Of a DNA stretch of 64,000 bases, positions 9,094-19,168 are shown piece after piece. The DNA is taken from NCBI GenBank assembly GCA_021842465.1, contig JAKBZN010000008.1:1-64000 (forward strand), in the 5' to 3' direction. Position 1 is the first letter of the stretch; each line of letters opens with the position of its first letter. The stretch comes from Pseudomonadota bacterium. GTDB taxonomy: Bacteria; Pseudomonadota; Gammaproteobacteria; Burkholderiales; Burkholderiaceae_F. The notes below the pieces were generated by a model. It was not told the DNA's origin. It worked only from the letters and a program-made list of their open reading frames with translations, and searched no databases. Made by a program: the position numbers and the translations under genes.

Positions 9094-9266
9094 GACGACC
9101 GCTCCGTGCGATAGCGTCGCATCAGATGCAGGAGCGGATGCACCCGGCCTTGGCGCAGCCAGACGCGGAACAGGGTGTCCAGCCGGCGAAGTTCCGCCGA
9201 CGGCAAGCCGGGTGCGGCGGGTTCCGGCGGCGTCGCTTCGCGCCGGGGGGATCGAGGTTCGGTCAT
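9090..9266 (-). CDS. Small coupled protein, 58 aa
   Basis: A short reading frame of 58 codons that fits exactly into the operon. Its ATG (9266-9264) overlaps the stop of the EAL gene in an ATGA, and its own stop overlaps the ATG of the HDOD gene. The product starts MTEPRSPRREATPPEP, so it is Pro/Arg-rich and probably disordered for the first 22 residues. It continues as an amphipathic basic helix (AELRRLDTLFRVWLRQGRV...LLHLMRRYRTERS). There is no signal peptide or cysteine. I do not recognise a family. Double coupling on both sides is the argument for a real gene. It could be a protein-interaction peptide for the kinase or HDOD protein. Confidence 0.7.
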   Translation of the reverse strand: MTEPRSPRREATPPEPAAPGLPSAELRRLDTLFRVWLRQGRVHPLLHLMRRYRTERSS

Positions 9267-11905
9267 GGGTCGGCTCCTGCGGCAACCGGCGCCGCAAACG
9301 GTTCCGAAGGGAACAGGACGAGCAGACGCTCCAGGGCGTTGTCCGCGGCCGGCAGCGTACGCCGGAATGCAAGGTAGCGGCGACCGGCGATTTCGAGCCG
9401 GGTCGCCGTCGAATCGGGGTTGTGGAGGACTTCCGTGAGCGGCCCCGGCAACATCGCCGCGGGTCCGCCGATGACCGCCGGAATGCGGGAATCGAATTGC
9501 GCCGGATCGCCTTGTACGAACACGATCAATCCCTCGGCGTCCACTCCGATGATCACCGCGGGAAGGCTATCGAGGATCCGGCGCACGCCGTTGGCGGCAC
9601 GCGCCAGGACGCGCGCATGGTCGCTGTGACGCGACACCGCTTGCTGCAGGCGCTCGTTCATCTGTTCGAGATCGGCCTTTGCCGCTTCGATTTCCCGCGC
9701 GAGGCGGCGGTTTTCGTCGGCCATTTCCTTCTTGCGGAACGCATCGGCGATTCGGTTGCGCAGTTTCTCGTCGTCCCAGGGTTTGGTGAGGAACTGATAG
9801 ATCGCGCCTTCGTTGACCGCGTCGATGACCGACTGCAGATCGGTGAATCCCGACAACACCATGCGAACGGTGTCGGGTACCAGCTCCTTGGCGCGGCGCA
9901 GGAATTCGACACCGGTCATTCCGGGCATGCGCTGATCGGAAAGGATCACGTCGACATGGGTTTCGGCGAGCAGCTTCAGTCCTTCCGCGGCGCTGTGGGC
10001 GAGGAGGATCCGGTAGCCCTCCCGGCGCAGGAGGCGTCGCAGCGAGGAAAGGATGTTGTCCTCATCGTCGACCAGCAGCAGGGTCCGCTGTGTCCGGGCG
10101 CCGCGCAGGAACTGCGCCGGCAGGCGCCGGTCCTCGCGCAGCATGGCCGCGATCTCGTCGGCGCCTACCGCTTTGCTGAAATAGTGCCCCTGGACGAGAT
10201 CGCAACCGTTGGTCGACAAGGTCTGGAGCTGGTCCTCGGTCTCCACGCCTTCCGCGAGTACGCGAAGCTGGAGACTGTGCGACATGTTGATGATGGCGCG
10301 GGTGACCGAGGCGGTCTCCGGCGACACCAGCACGTCGGGAATGAGCGAGCGGTCGACCTTCACGACGTCGACGGGAAGCCGGTGGAGTCGGCTGAGGCTC
10401 GAGTGGCCGGTGCCGAAATCGTCGAGCGCGATTTCGAATCCGATCGCCTTCAGGTCGCGCAGGACCTTGGCCGCCTGCGGCGCATCGTCGAGGAGCGCCG
10501 TTTCGGTCACCTCCAATCCCAGCCAGGACGGATCGCAGCGGCATTCGAGCACGACCCGCTGCACCCAGGCCGAAAAGTTCGGCTGCTGGAGATGGCCCGG
10601 CGACAGGTTGATCGTGATCCGCGGCGCGCGCAGTCCGGCCGCACGCCACGCGACCGCCTGCCGGCAAGCCTCCCGGAGCACCCAGCCGCTGACCGCGAGG
10701 ATCATGTCGCTGCGCTCCGAAAGCGGAATGAACTCGGCAGGCGGAACCTCGCCCAGCGTCGGGGAGCGCCAGCGCAGCAGGGCCTCGACGGAGGCGATTT
10801 CCCCGCTCGTCAGGTCCAGGACCGGTTGGTACACGAGCGAGAGTTCGCCGGCGGGAATCGCTCCGGGCAGCGCGGACTCGACCTGCAGGGAGCGAACGAC
10901 GTGCGGATCGGCCTTGCCGGCGAAGGCGATGCTGCCCGGCGCCCCCTCCGCCGCGGCCGACTGCGCGCGATCGATGAGGTTCGCGGGGTCGTCGGCGTCA
11001 CCGGGAAACTCGGCGATGCCGAGCGTGCAGTGCGGGAATCGTTCCGACACGCCGATCCGTGCCGGGCGGTTGACCGCGGTCCGCAACTGCCTGGCTCGGG
11101 CAACCAGGGTTTCCGACGTCTGGCGTTGACCCGGATCGGGAAGCACGGCGAATCCGCCTTCGCCGATGCGCGCGAGGGTATCGCCGGGGCCGCACAGCTC
11201 ACCGAGACGGGATGCGATCGTCATGGCGAGGCTGTTCGACGCGCCGAATCCGGTCGATGTCCCCAGGTCGTGGATCGTCGGCACATCGATGACGATCAGT
11301 GCGAGGGGAATCGTGTCGGATGCGGGGGCCGCTCCGCCCCGGCTTCGGAGCGCTGCGACTTCCAGTTCGATTTCCTCCCGCAGCGATGCGCGATTGGGCA
11401 GGCCGGTGACTTCATCGCGACAGGTGAGTTCCTTGATGCGACGCTCCGCTTCGACGTGCGCCGTGATGTCCTGGAGCAGGCCGACGCCATGGAACTCGCC
11501 GCCGTCGAAGCGCTCGAGGATTCCTCGATGGCGAACGGTCATGGCTCGGCCGTCGCTGTGGACGACGCGGTGGCGGAATTCGAAGGGTTGCCCGGGTGTC
11601 GCCATCCGCCAGAACGCGGTCACATATGCCTGGTCGGACGCGGGGATCCAGGGGCACGCGTCGAGCGGAACGCAGCAAGGATCGGATGACTCGCCGAGCA
11701 TCGCGCGGAGCGCCGGCGAGGCCGTGAGCGTACCGGCGGGGAATGCAACCTCGAACAGACCGACGCCGCCCAGGGACTCCAGCCATGTGAGCTTGCGGGT
11801 GTTGTCCGCCCTTTGGCGCGCGAACCGCTCGGGATCGGGGAGATCGCGCACCGTGGCCGGCTCCGTCGCCGCGTCGGCGGAAGGACGGTTCGAGCAAGGC
11901 TGCAT
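9263..11905 (-). CDS. PAS - degenerate GGDEF - EAL - receiver protein
   Basis: About 880 aa from the ATG at 11905. The order is PAS/PAC-like region (about 35-155), GGDEF domain (about 155-330) whose signature reads GEGGF (248-252), and EAL domain (about 345-595) with EALLRW (E374), INLS, EVTET, LDDFGTGHSS, KVDRS and AEGVETEDQ. A receiver follows (about 607-724, phospho-acceptor D657 in LSDQRMPGM), then a coiled coil and a small PAS-like C-terminus. The cyclase signature is lost while the EAL catalytic residues look intact, so it should degrade cyclic di-GMP, perhaps with GTP as effector. A receiver behind the EAL domain is an unusual order. The start is uncertain: GTG 11998 and ATG 11950 are in frame, but none has a strong ribosome site. 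First gene of the leftward operon. Confidence 0.87.
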   Translation of the reverse strand: MQPCSNRPSADAATEPATVRDLPDPERFARQRADNTRKLTWLESLGGVGLFEVAFPAGTLTASPALRAMLGESSDPCCVPLDACPWIPASDQAYVTAFWRMATPGQPFEFRHRVVHSDGRAMTVRHRGILERFDGGEFHGVGLLQDITAHVEAERRIKELTCRDEVTGLPNRASLREEIELEVAALRSRGGAAPASDTIPLALIVIDVPTIHDLGTSTGFGASNSLAMTIASRLGELCGPGDTLARIGEGGFAVLPDPGQRQTSETLVARARQLRTAVNRPARIGVSERFPHCTLGIAEFPGDADDPANLIDRAQSAAAEGAPGSIAFAGKADPHVVRSLQVESALPGAIPAGELSLVYQPVLDLTSGEIASVEALLRWRSPTLGEVPPAEFIPLSERSDMILAVSGWVLREACRQAVAWRAAGLRAPRITINLSPGHLQQPNFSAWVQRVVLECRCDPSWLGLEVTETALLDDAPQAAKVLRDLKAIGFEIALDDFGTGHSSLSRLHRLPVDVVKVDRSLIPDVLVSPETASVTRAIINMSHSLQLRVLAEGVETEDQLQTLSTNGCDLVQGHYFSKAVGADEIAAMLREDRRLPAQFLRGARTQRTLLLVDDEDNILSSLRRLLRREGYRILLAHSAAEGLKLLAETHVDVILSDQRMPGMTGVEFLRRAKELVPDTVRMVLSGFTDLQSVIDAVNEGAIYQFLTKPWDDEKLRNRIADAFRKKEMADENRRLAREIEAAKADLEQMNERLQQAVSRHSDHARVLARAANGVRRILDSLPAVIIGVDAEGLIVFVQGDPAQFDSRIPAVIGGPAAMLPGPLTEVLHNPDSTATRLEIAGRRYLAFRRTLPAADNALERLLVLFPSEPFAAPVAAGADP

Positions 11906-11998
11906 GGCGGATCTGCCGGTTCGATGCGCTCGTGACCCCAACGGGTCCATGGTCCGGAACGGAACGTGCGGACCGCATGGTGTCTTCGCGGGCTGCAC

Positions 11999-12028
11999 GG
12001 CTCACCCAGACTATGGGACGGGTGAGCC
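11999..12028. promoter_or_regulatory. Inverted repeat upstream of the EAL operon
   Basis: Nine-base arms ggctcaccc (11999-12007) and gggtgagcc (12020-12028) are separated by 12 nt, in the 202-nt gap between uvrA and the EAL gene. On the leftward strand it follows an AT-rich run (cttattttt) and precedes the candidate starts. It could be an operator, or a weak stop for uvrA read-through. There is no T tract. Confidence 0.4.
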
Positions 12029-12107
12029 GCCGCCGATCGAAAAATAAGATGCGGCGAACGCCGGATACTCGCCCGATCCGAGCTGTCCCGCTGGGCGACG
12101 CTCCGCG

Positions 12108-15100
12108 TCAAGCCGACTCCGGCTCCGGCCGTCCGCCGCCGAAACTGCGGGCGAGCGCTGCGCCCGTCGGACTGGGTTGGGCGGCGATCGTGCGCGGTGG
12201 TCCGCAGGCGACGATGTGCCCGCCGGCATCGCCGCCCTCGGGGCCCAGATCGATGATCCAGTCGGCGTGGGCGATCAGATCCAGGTTGTGTTCGACCACG
12301 ATGACACTGTTGCCGGCATCGACCAGCCGGTGCAGCGCCTGCAGCAGCATGCGCACGTCGGCCATGGCCAGGCCGACGGTGGGTTCGTCGAGCACGTACA
12401 GCGTGTGCGGTTGCGAGGCGGATCGCGCCTTGCGGCCCGAAGCCGGAACCTCGCCGCGCGCCTTGGCGAGTTCGGTGACCAGTTTGATCCGCTGCGCTTC
12501 GCCCCCGGACAGGGTGGGCGAGGGTTGGCCGAGCGTCAGGTATCCCAAGCCGACCTGCTGCAACAATTGCAGGGAGTGGGCGATCCGGGGCGTCGCGGCA
12601 AAGAATTCCGCCGCCTCGTCGACCTCCATCGACAGGACGTCGCCTATGCTCCTGCCGCGCCAGAGCACTTCCAGCGTCGCCGGTTCGAAGCGCTTGCCGC
12701 CGCAGCGTTCGCAGACGACCTTGACGTCGGGCAGGAAGCTCATCTCGATCGTGCGCACTCCCTGGCCTTCACATTCGGGGCAGCGGCCGCCCGCCGTGTT
12801 GAAGGAAAACCGGCTCGCCGTGAAGCCGCGCATGCGCGCTTCGGTGGTGTCGGCGAAGCGTTTGCGGATCTCGTCCCAGATGCCGACATAGGTCGCGGCG
12901 CAGGAACGGGGCGTTTTGCCGATCGGCGTCTGATCGACTTCGAGGACGCGGGCGATGGGCTCGCGTCCGTCGATCCCAGTACACCCGTACGTGGGAGGGC
13001 CTTCCCGCCGCAGGTTCGCCAGCAGCACGTCCCGCGCCAGCGTCGACTTTCCGCTGCCGGAGACCCCCGTCACGACCACCAGGCGCCCCAAGGGGACGTC
13101 GACGTCCAGGTCCTGCAGGTTGTGCAGACGGGCGCCGCGCACGCGCAGCCGCGGGGTGTCGGCGTCGACGGTGCGCACGGCATCCGGCGGCTGCATTGCG
13201 CCCGGGCGCAGATGCTGCCCCGTAACCGACTCCGGACAGGCGATCAGATCCGCGACCCGTCCTTGCGCCACGATCCGCCCGCCTCGCGAACCGGCGCCTG
13301 GTCCGATGTCGATGCAATGTTCGGCGGCGCGGATCGTTTCCTCGTCATGCTCGACCACCACCAGCGTATTGCCGCGCGATTCGAGCTTGCGGAGCGCGCG
13401 CAGCAGGATGTCGTTGTCGCGGGCGTGGAGGCCGATCGTGGGTTCGTCGAGCACGTAGCACACGCCCTGCAGGTTGGAACCCAGTTGCGCCGCAAGGCGG
13501 ATGCGTTGCGACTCGCCGCCCGAAAGCGTGGGTGCCGCGCGGTCCAGAGCCAGATACCCCAAGCCGACCTCGAGCAGGAAGTCGACGCGCGATCGAACTT
13601 CGGCGATCGCGTCGCGGGCGATCGCCGCGGCGCGGCCGTCGAGCACGAGCCCGGCGATCCATGTCCGCGCCTGCTCCACCGTCATCGCGCCCACGTCGGC
13701 GATCGAGCGCCCGTCGAAGCGCACCGCGAGCGACGTGGGATTGAGGCGCTTGCCATGGCAGGCCGGGCAGGGCGTCTCATCGCCTTCGTACCACTCGTTC
13801 CACCAGACCTCCTCGCCACTGTGTTCGGCGTCGAATCCGGAGAGCTGCAGGCCGGTGCCGAAGCAGCGTTCGCACCAGCCGTGCTTGGAGTTGTAGGAGA
13901 ACATCCGCGGATCCGGTTCGGGAAACGACTTGCCGCAACCCGAACACGAGCGCTTGGTGGAGAACGTGCGGTGTTCGAGTGCGGCGTCCTGTGCGGCCCC
14001 TCCGGCGATCGCCTCGCGCAATGCGGACATCGGCCAGCAGATCTCCAGCGCGCCGTTGCCGTGCTCCAGCGCGGTGTGCAGCAGGGCGCGCAGCTCCGCT
14101 TCGCGTTCCGGTTCGACCAGGATGGTGCCGACGGGCAGGTCGATCGAATGCTCGCGAAAGCGGTCGGGCCGCTCCCAGGGGCGTGTCGGAACGAAGCGCC
14201 CGTCGAGGCGCAGATGGGTATGACCCTTGCGCGCCGCCCATTGCGCCAATTCGGTGTAGACCCCCTTGCGGTGGACGATCAGCGGGGCGAGCACGCCGAT
14301 CTCGCGGCCGTGCCATTCCCGGGCGATCGTCGCGACGATCGCATCGAAGGTCTGCGGTTCCACCGGCAGATTGCAGTCGGGGCAATACTGGGTGCCGAGC
14401 CGGACGTAGATCAGGCGCAGGAAATGATGCAGTTCCGTCTGCGTCGCGACGGTACTCTTGCGCCCGCCCCGACTGACGCGTTGCTCGATCGAAACCGTGG
14501 GGGCGATGCCATGAATCGCGTCGACGTCGGGGCGCGCCGCCGGCTGCACCATGGAGCGCGCGTACGCATTGAGGGATTCGAGGTAGCGCCGTTGCCCTTC
14601 CTGGAACAGGATGTCGAAGGCGAGGGTCGACTTGCCGCTGCCCGAGACGCCGGTGATGACCGTGAACGTGTCGCGCGGAATGGTGACGGTGGCGTTGCGG
14701 AGATTGTGCTCGCGGGCGCCGATGATCTCGATGCAGCCTTGATCGTGGATCGTGGTCTCAAAGGAGGTTGGCTGCGGCGTGCCGCGTGCCGACATCCGGT
14801 CCGCGCGCTCCCCCTCTCCCACGATGGACGGGAGAGGGCGGGGGTGCGGGTCGGCCCATTGCCTCATCGCTTCCACATACTCCCGCATCGCGCGCCCGGT
14901 ATGGGATGTGGGATGGGCCGAAATCTCTTCCGGCGTTCCGGCGGCAACGATCCGCCCGCCCGCATCCCCGCCTTCCGGGCCGAGATCGATGACCCAGTCC
15001 GATGCGCGAATGACGTCGAGATTGTGCTCGATCACGATCAGCGAATGCCCCGCCGCCAGCAGCTTGCGCAGGGCGCGCATCAGTCGCGCAATGTCTTCGA

Positions 15101-17918
15101 AGTGCAGTCCGGTGGTGGGTTCGTCGAAGAGCAGCAGGGCGCCCTTCGCGGTGCCCCGCTGGCGTTCCGGACTGCCCTTGGCGGTTTCGGCGAGAAAGCC
15201 GGCGATCTTCAGGCGTTGCGCTTCGCCGCCCGAGAGGGTCGGTACGGGTTGGCCGAGGCGCAGATAATCCAGACCGACGTCGGCGAGGGGCGCGAGCGCC
15301 CGCAGGACGTCGCGGTCCTGTGCAAACAGTTCGACCGCTTCGGCGACGGTGCAGGCCAGGACGTCGGCGATCGAAAGCGTACGGCCGCCGCGTTCGATCT
15401 GCACCGCGAGGACTTCCGCGCGGAAGCGCTTGCCGTCGCAGTCCGGACAGCGCAGATAGACGTCGGAGAGGAACTGCATCTCGACGTGCTCGAATCCGTT
15501 GCCGCCGCAGGTGGGACAGCGGCCGTCGCCGGAGTTGAAACTGAAGGTCCCGGCCGTGTACTTGCGTTCCTGCGCCAGCGGCGCCTGGGAAAAGATCTTG
15601 CGGATCGCATCGAAGGCGCCGACGAAGCTGGCGGGGTTGGAGCGGGTGGTCTTTCCGATCGGCGACTGGTCGACGAGGGCGACGTCGGCGAGTTGCTCGG
15701 CGCCGCGACAACGGTCGTGCGCGCCAATCGCCGCCGCGGCCTTTCCCAAGGCACGGCAGAGCGCGGGATACAGCACGTCCTGGATCAAGGTCGACTTGCC
15801 CGATCCCGATACGCCGGTCACCGTGACGAGGCGGTGGAGGGGAAACGCAACGGTCACGTGCTGGAGGTTGTGTTCCCGGGCGCCGACGATCTCGATGGCA
15901 TCTTCTTCCCCTCGTGGTGCGGAGCCGTCGCGCCGGCGTACCCCCTCTCCCGCTTGCGGGAGAGGGCGGGGGTGCGGGTGCGAAATGGGCAACGGCGCTT
16001 CCACCTGCTTGCGTCCGCCGAGATAGAGCCCGGTGGCCGTATCCGCGCGGCGGAGTTCGTCGGGTGTGCCGTCGAACACGATCTGTCCGCCGCGATCGCC
16101 CGGCCCCGGCCCCATGTCCAGGATGCGATCGGCGGCAAGCATGATCTGCGGATCGTGCTCGACCACGACGAGGGTGTTGCCGCCGTCGCGCAGCCGCTCC
16201 ATGACGCCGACCACCCGCTGCATGTCGCGCGGGTGCAGGCCGATCGAGGGTTCGTCGAGCACGAACAGGGTATTGACGAGCGAGGTGCCCAGGGCCGTCG
16301 TCAGGTTGATCCGCTGCACTTCGCCGCCCGAGAGCGTGCGGCTCTGACGGTCGAGGGTGAGGTAGCCGAGCCCGACCTCGCAGAGGAACCGGAGGCGGGA
16401 ACCCACCTCGTCGAGGATCATTCGGGTGGCCAGGGCTTCGGCGTGCACTCTCACCCCGGCCCGCTCCGGCGACGCGGGAGCGGGGGTGTGCGCCGTCTCG
16501 TCTTGCGGGTGCGGGTCGTCGAACAAGGAACGCAGCCGGTCGATGGGCAGGAGCATCAGATCGTGGATCGTGTACGCATTGCCGTCGCCCGGCTCGAACT
16601 TCCACAGCAGGGCATCGGGCTTGAGTCGCGTACCATCGCAGGCCGGGCAGGTCGTGTACGAGCGGTAGCGGGACAGGAGCACGCGGATGTGCATCTTGTA
16701 TGCCCGCGACTCAAGCCATTCGAAGAAGCGGTCGACGCCATACCACTGCGTTTTCCACTTTCCGGTCCATTTCGGATCGCCCCGGAGCACCCAGTCGCGC
16801 GCCGTCTGCGGCAACGCGTCCCACGGCGTGTCGAGATCCACCCCGGCGTCGCGGGCGTGGTTCTCCGCGGCGTACTTTTCCAGATCTTGCTGGCATTCGA
16901 GAAAGCTCTTCGTCTGCCATGGCTTGACTGCACCTTCGCGCAGCGTCTTGCGCCCATCCGGAATGACGAGCGCGTGATCGACGCCGATCACGCGGCCGAA
17001 GCCGCGGCAGGTTTCGCAGGCGCCGACCGGGGAGTTGAACGAGAATGCTGCCGGCGTGGGATCGGCGTAATGAATGTCGCAATGGGCGCAGTGCAGGTCC
17101 GCGGAATATCGCGCCCAGGCCGGATCGTCGGCATTCGTTTTCGCCGCCGCATCGGCGTCTCCGTCCGTGCGCCACGCATCGACCCGTCCGCCCCCCCGAA
17201 GCATCGCGGTTTCCGCAGCTTCCCGCAGTCGCTCGCCGTCGAGCGCGTCCCAGCGCAGGCGGTCGCAGACCACGGCAAGCGTCCGGGCATCGCCTTCCCG
17301 GCGGCTGCGATGCACGCGCGTATAGCCTTGTGCGGCGAGGTATTCGCGGATCTCGTCCTCGGTGAAGTTGCCCGGCACACGGACGGGGAACGTCAGGACC
17401 ATCCGCATCGGGGATGGTCGCGTGCCGGTGCCCGAATCGTCTTGCGGGGACGGCGGTTCTTCCGCGGCGGCGCGCGCGAGCAGGTCGGCGGCGACCGTTA
17501 CCGGCGTGTCGCGCTGCACCGGCCGGCCGCAGGACCGGCAGTGCAGTTGGGCCGCGCGCGCATAAAGCAGTTTGAGGTGGTCGTTGACTTCCGTCATTGT
17601 CCCGACCGTGCTGCGCGAACTGCGGACGGGGTTGGTCTGGTCGATTGCGATCGCTGGCGGCACCCCTTCGATGCGATCGACCGCCGGGCGATCCATGCGG
17701 TCGAGAAACTGGCGCGCATACGGCGAGAAGGTTTCGACGTAGCGCCGCTGCCCTTCGGCATAGAGCGTATCGAAGACGAGCGAGCTTTTCCCGGAACCGG
17801 ATACGCCCGTCACCACGATCAGATGTCCCGTCGGCAGATCCAGATCGAGGTTGCGCAGATTGTTCTGGCGCGCGCCGCGGATGCGGATCCAGCGCTGTCG
17901 ATCCGGCGGCGGACTCAT
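12108..17918 (-). CDS. uvrA: Double-length UvrA-like excinuclease ATPase
   Basis: DNA-damage recognition ATPase of the UvrABC pathway, but 1936 aa instead of about 940. It is two UvrA-like halves in tandem. Four P-loops of the form GVSGSGKS lie near residues 38, 700, 1088 and 1614, each paired with a TLSGGExQR signature. CxxC zinc-finger pairs occur in each half (for example CxSCGRPV, CPTCGG, CPDCN, CPECEG). The half boundary is near residue 1030-1060. A single UvrA works as a dimer, so this may be a covalent dimer. Such long UvrA proteins are known in Burkholderiales, usually besides a normal-length uvrA, which is not in this window. Three linker segments are encoded by palindromic repeats (see the repeat entries). 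The ATG overlaps the stop of the upstream amidohydrolase. Confidence 0.93.
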   Translation of the reverse strand: MSPPPDRQRWIRIRGARQNNLRNLDLDLPTGHLIVVTGVSGSGKSSLVFDTLYAEGQRRYVETFSPYARQFLDRMDRPAVDRIEGVPPAIAIDQTNPVRSSRSTVGTMTEVNDHLKLLYARAAQLHCRSCGRPVQRDTPVTVAADLLARAAAEEPPSPQDDSGTGTRPSPMRMVLTFPVRVPGNFTEDEIREYLAAQGYTRVHRSRREGDARTLAVVCDRLRWDALDGERLREAAETAMLRGGGRVDAWRTDGDADAAAKTNADDPAWARYSADLHCAHCDIHYADPTPAAFSFNSPVGACETCRGFGRVIGVDHALVIPDGRKTLREGAVKPWQTKSFLECQQDLEKYAAENHARDAGVDLDTPWDALPQTARDWVLRGDPKWTGKWKTQWYGVDRFFEWLESRAYKMHIRVLLSRYRSYTTCPACDGTRLKPDALLWKFEPGDGNAYTIHDLMLLPIDRLRSLFDDPHPQDETAHTPAPASPERAGVRVHAEALATRMILDEVGSRLRFLCEVGLGYLTLDRQSRTLSGGEVQRINLTTALGTSLVNTLFVLDEPSIGLHPRDMQRVVGVMERLRDGGNTLVVVEHDPQIMLAADRILDMGPGPGDRGGQIVFDGTPDELRRADTATGLYLGGRKQVEAPLPISHPHPRPLPQAGEGVRRRDGSAPRGEEDAIEIVGAREHNLQHVTVAFPLHRLVTVTGVSGSGKSTLIQDVLYPALCRALGKAAAAIGAHDRCRGAEQLADVALVDQSPIGKTTRSNPASFVGAFDAIRKIFSQAPLAQERKYTAGTFSFNSGDGRCPTCGGNGFEHVEMQFLSDVYLRCPDCDGKRFRAEVLAVQIERGGRTLSIADVLACTVAEAVELFAQDRDVLRALAPLADVGLDYLRLGQPVPTLSGGEAQRLKIAGFLAETAKGSPERQRGTAKGALLLFDEPTTGLHFEDIARLMRALRKLLAAGHSLIVIEHNLDVIRASDWVIDLGPEGGDAGGRIVAAGTPEEISAHPTSHTGRAMREYVEAMRQWADPHPRPLPSIVGEGERADRMSARGTPQPTSFETTIHDQGCIEIIGAREHNLRNATVTIPRDTFTVITGVSGSGKSTLAFDILFQEGQRRYLESLNAYARSMVQPAARPDVDAIHGIAPTVSIEQRVSRGGRKSTVATQTELHHFLRLIYVRLGTQYCPDCNLPVEPQTFDAIVATIAREWHGREIGVLAPLIVHRKGVYTELAQWAARKGHTHLRLDGRFVPTRPWERPDRFREHSIDLPVGTILVEPEREAELRALLHTALEHGNGALEICWPMSALREAIAGGAAQDAALEHRTFSTKRSCSGCGKSFPEPDPRMFSYNSKHGWCERCFGTGLQLSGFDAEHSGEEVWWNEWYEGDETPCPACHGKRLNPTSLAVRFDGRSIADVGAMTVEQARTWIAGLVLDGRAAAIARDAIAEVRSRVDFLLEVGLGYLALDRAAPTLSGGESQRIRLAAQLGSNLQGVCYVLDEPTIGLHARDNDILLRALRKLESRGNTLVVVEHDEETIRAAEHCIDIGPGAGSRGGRIVAQGRVADLIACPESVTGQHLRPGAMQPPDAVRTVDADTPRLRVRGARLHNLQDLDVDVPLGRLVVVTGVSGSGKSTLARDVLLANLRREGPPTYGCTGIDGREPIARVLEVDQTPIGKTPRSCAATYVGIWDEIRKRFADTTEARMRGFTASRFSFNTAGGRCPECEGQGVRTIEMSFLPDVKVVCERCGGKRFEPATLEVLWRGRSIGDVLSMEVDEAAEFFAATPRIAHSLQLLQQVGLGYLTLGQPSPTLSGGEAQRIKLVTELAKARGEVPASGRKARSASQPHTLYVLDEPTVGLAMADVRMLLQALHRLVDAGNSVIVVEHNLDLIAHADWIIDLGPEGGDAGGHIVACGPPRTIAAQPSPTGAALARSFGGGRPEPESA
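14810..14850. repeat. REP-like palindromic element inside uvrA (copy 1)
   Basis: ccccctctccc and gggagaggg arms around a 10-nt centre are followed by cgggggtgcggg. Read in the uvrA frame it gives the peptide [14 protein letters not shown]. It sits in the linker between the two UvrA halves (about residue 1023-1036). Confidence 0.75.
15941..15980. repeat. REP-like palindromic element inside uvrA (copy 2)
   Basis: ccccctctcccgc / gcgggagaggg hairpin followed by cgggggtgcgggtg, nearly the same as the elements at 14810 and 45527. In frame it encodes [13 protein letters not shown] (about residues 646-659) between the first and second ATPase modules. Confidence 0.8.
16452..16488. repeat. REP-like palindromic element inside uvrA (copy 3, diverged)
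   Basis: cccgctcc / ggagcggg arms are flanked by tcacccc and gggggtg, in the opposite reading sense from the other two copies. In frame it encodes [15 protein letters not shown] (about residues 477-491). Similarity to the other copies is partial. Confidence 0.5.
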
Positions 17919-19114
17919 GCTGCGAGAAACGCTTCCGCCAACCGTACCCAGTAGGCCGCCCCGATCGGCAGCAGATCGTCGTTGAAGTCGTAGGAGGCGT
18001 TGTGCAGCGTGCAGGGACCGATTCCGTGCTCCGGCGCACGGTGATCGCCGTCCCCATTCCCCAGGAGGAGGTAGGCGCCGGGACGCTCGCGCAGCAGGAA
18101 GGCGAAGTCCTCGGCACCCATGCTCGGTTCCACACCGAAGAGCACCCGGTCCGCGCCGACCAGTTTCTCGGCGATCTCCGCGGCGAACCGCGCTTCCGCC
18201 GGGTGGTTGACGGTGGGGGGGTAGTTGCGGTCGAAGCGCACCCGCGCGCGTGCCTCGTGGGCCTGTGCGGTCGCTTCGGCGATGCGGTGCATCCCGGTTT
18301 CGATCCGATCGGTGACACCATCGTCGAACGTCCGCAGGGTGCCGCAGATCGTCGCGACATCGGGAATCACGTTGGTGGCGTCGCCGGCATGGATCATCGT
18401 GATCGAGAGCACCGCCGGATCAATGGGACGCTTGACGCGGGTGATCAGTCCCTGCAGTCCTTGCGCGATCTGGACCGCCACGAAGACCGGATCGACGCCG
18501 AGTTCCGGCATTGCGCCGTGCGCGCCCCGGCCTTCGATGCGGATTTCGAATTCGCTGGTCGAGGCCATCGCGGGCCCATCCGCGATGGCGAAGGTCCCGG
18601 CCGGAAGCCCCGGCCAGTTGTGGATCGCGAACACCGCATCGCAGGGGAAGCGTGCGAAGAGGCCATCATCGACCATGCGTTTCGCGCCGCCGCCGGCCTC
18701 CTCGGCCGGCTGGAAGATCGTGACCACGGTCCCGGCGAAATCCCGGTTCCGGGAAAGGGACTGCGCCGCTCCCAGCAGCATCGCCGTGTGCCCGTCATGG
18801 CCGCAGGCGTGCATGCGGCCGGGAAAAACGGAGCGGTGCGGGAACTGGTTGGCTTCCTGGATCGGCAGCGCATCCATGTCAGCGCGCAGGCCGATCATGC
18901 GTCCCGGGCGGGTGCCGCGAACCACGCCGACGACGCCGGTGCCACCGATGGCGCGATGGACTTCGACGCCCCATTGCACCAGCAGATCCGCGACGAGATC
19001 GCTGGTGCGCTGTTCGGCAAACGCGAGTTCCGGATGCGCATGGATGTCGCGGCGGATCGCCTGCAACGGTGAAACAGCGCTTGCGATGTCGTCGGGGAGG
19101 CGCATGACTCCCAT
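17915..19114 (-). CDS. M20 family amidohydrolase (hippurate hydrolase-like)
   Basis: A 399-aa metal-dependent amidohydrolase of peptidase family M20D, which hydrolyses N-acyl amino acids such as hippurate. Landmarks are [12 protein letters not shown] near the N-terminus, [10 protein letters not shown], the metal ligand motif [28 protein letters not shown] with the catalytic Glu, the dimerisation domain entry [15 protein letters not shown], and [10 protein letters not shown] near the C-terminus. All expected metal ligands are visible. No signal peptide, so cytoplasmic. The stop overlaps the uvrA start (ATGA). M1 at 19114 or M4 at 19105 could be the start. The substrate cannot be told from sequence. 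Confidence 0.9.
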   Translation of the reverse strand: MGVMRLPDDIASAVSPLQAIRRDIHAHPELAFAEQRTSDLVADLLVQWGVEVHRAIGGTGVVGVVRGTRPGRMIGLRADMDALPIQEANQFPHRSVFPGRMHACGHDGHTAMLLGAAQSLSRNRDFAGTVVTIFQPAEEAGGGAKRMVDDGLFARFPCDAVFAIHNWPGLPAGTFAIADGPAMASTSEFEIRIEGRGAHGAMPELGVDPVFVAVQIAQGLQGLITRVKRPIDPAVLSITMIHAGDATNVIPDVATICGTLRTFDDGVTDRIETGMHRIAEATAQAHEARARVRFDRNYPPTVNHPAEARFAAEIAEKLVGADRVLFGVEPSMGAEDFAFLLRERPGAYLLLGNGDGDHRAPEHGIGPCTLHNASYDFNDDLLPIGAAYWVRLAEAFLAA

Positions 19115-19125
19115 TGTATGCCGCG

Positions 19126-19167
19126 CCTGCCGTGATGCCGGACCGCGATGTCCGACATCACGGCAGG
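19126..19167 (-). terminator. Hairpin after ccmI
   Basis: A 12-bp perfect stem (cctgccgtgatg / catcacggcagg) with an 18-nt loop starts 2 nt after the ccmI stop and before the amidohydrolase start. It probably ends or attenuates the ccm transcript. It lacks a T run, so it may protect the 3' end rather than terminate. Confidence 0.5.
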
Positions 19168-19168
19168 G

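Noticed and set aside
8915-11689. A 924-codon open frame on the + strand opposite the EAL and HDOD genes
   Set aside because: Same antisense composition effect; crosses three well-supported, coupled genes and shows no domain.
16440-16500. Possible CRISPR-like repetition in uvrA
   Set aside because: Only one dyad with diverged relatives elsewhere; no regular spacer-repeat array anywhere in the window.
12177-17954. A 1925-codon open frame on the + strand opposite uvrA
   Set aside because: It mirrors the uvrA frame and arises from strong G/C at third codon positions. The translation has no recognisable domain, and uvrA has full motif support.
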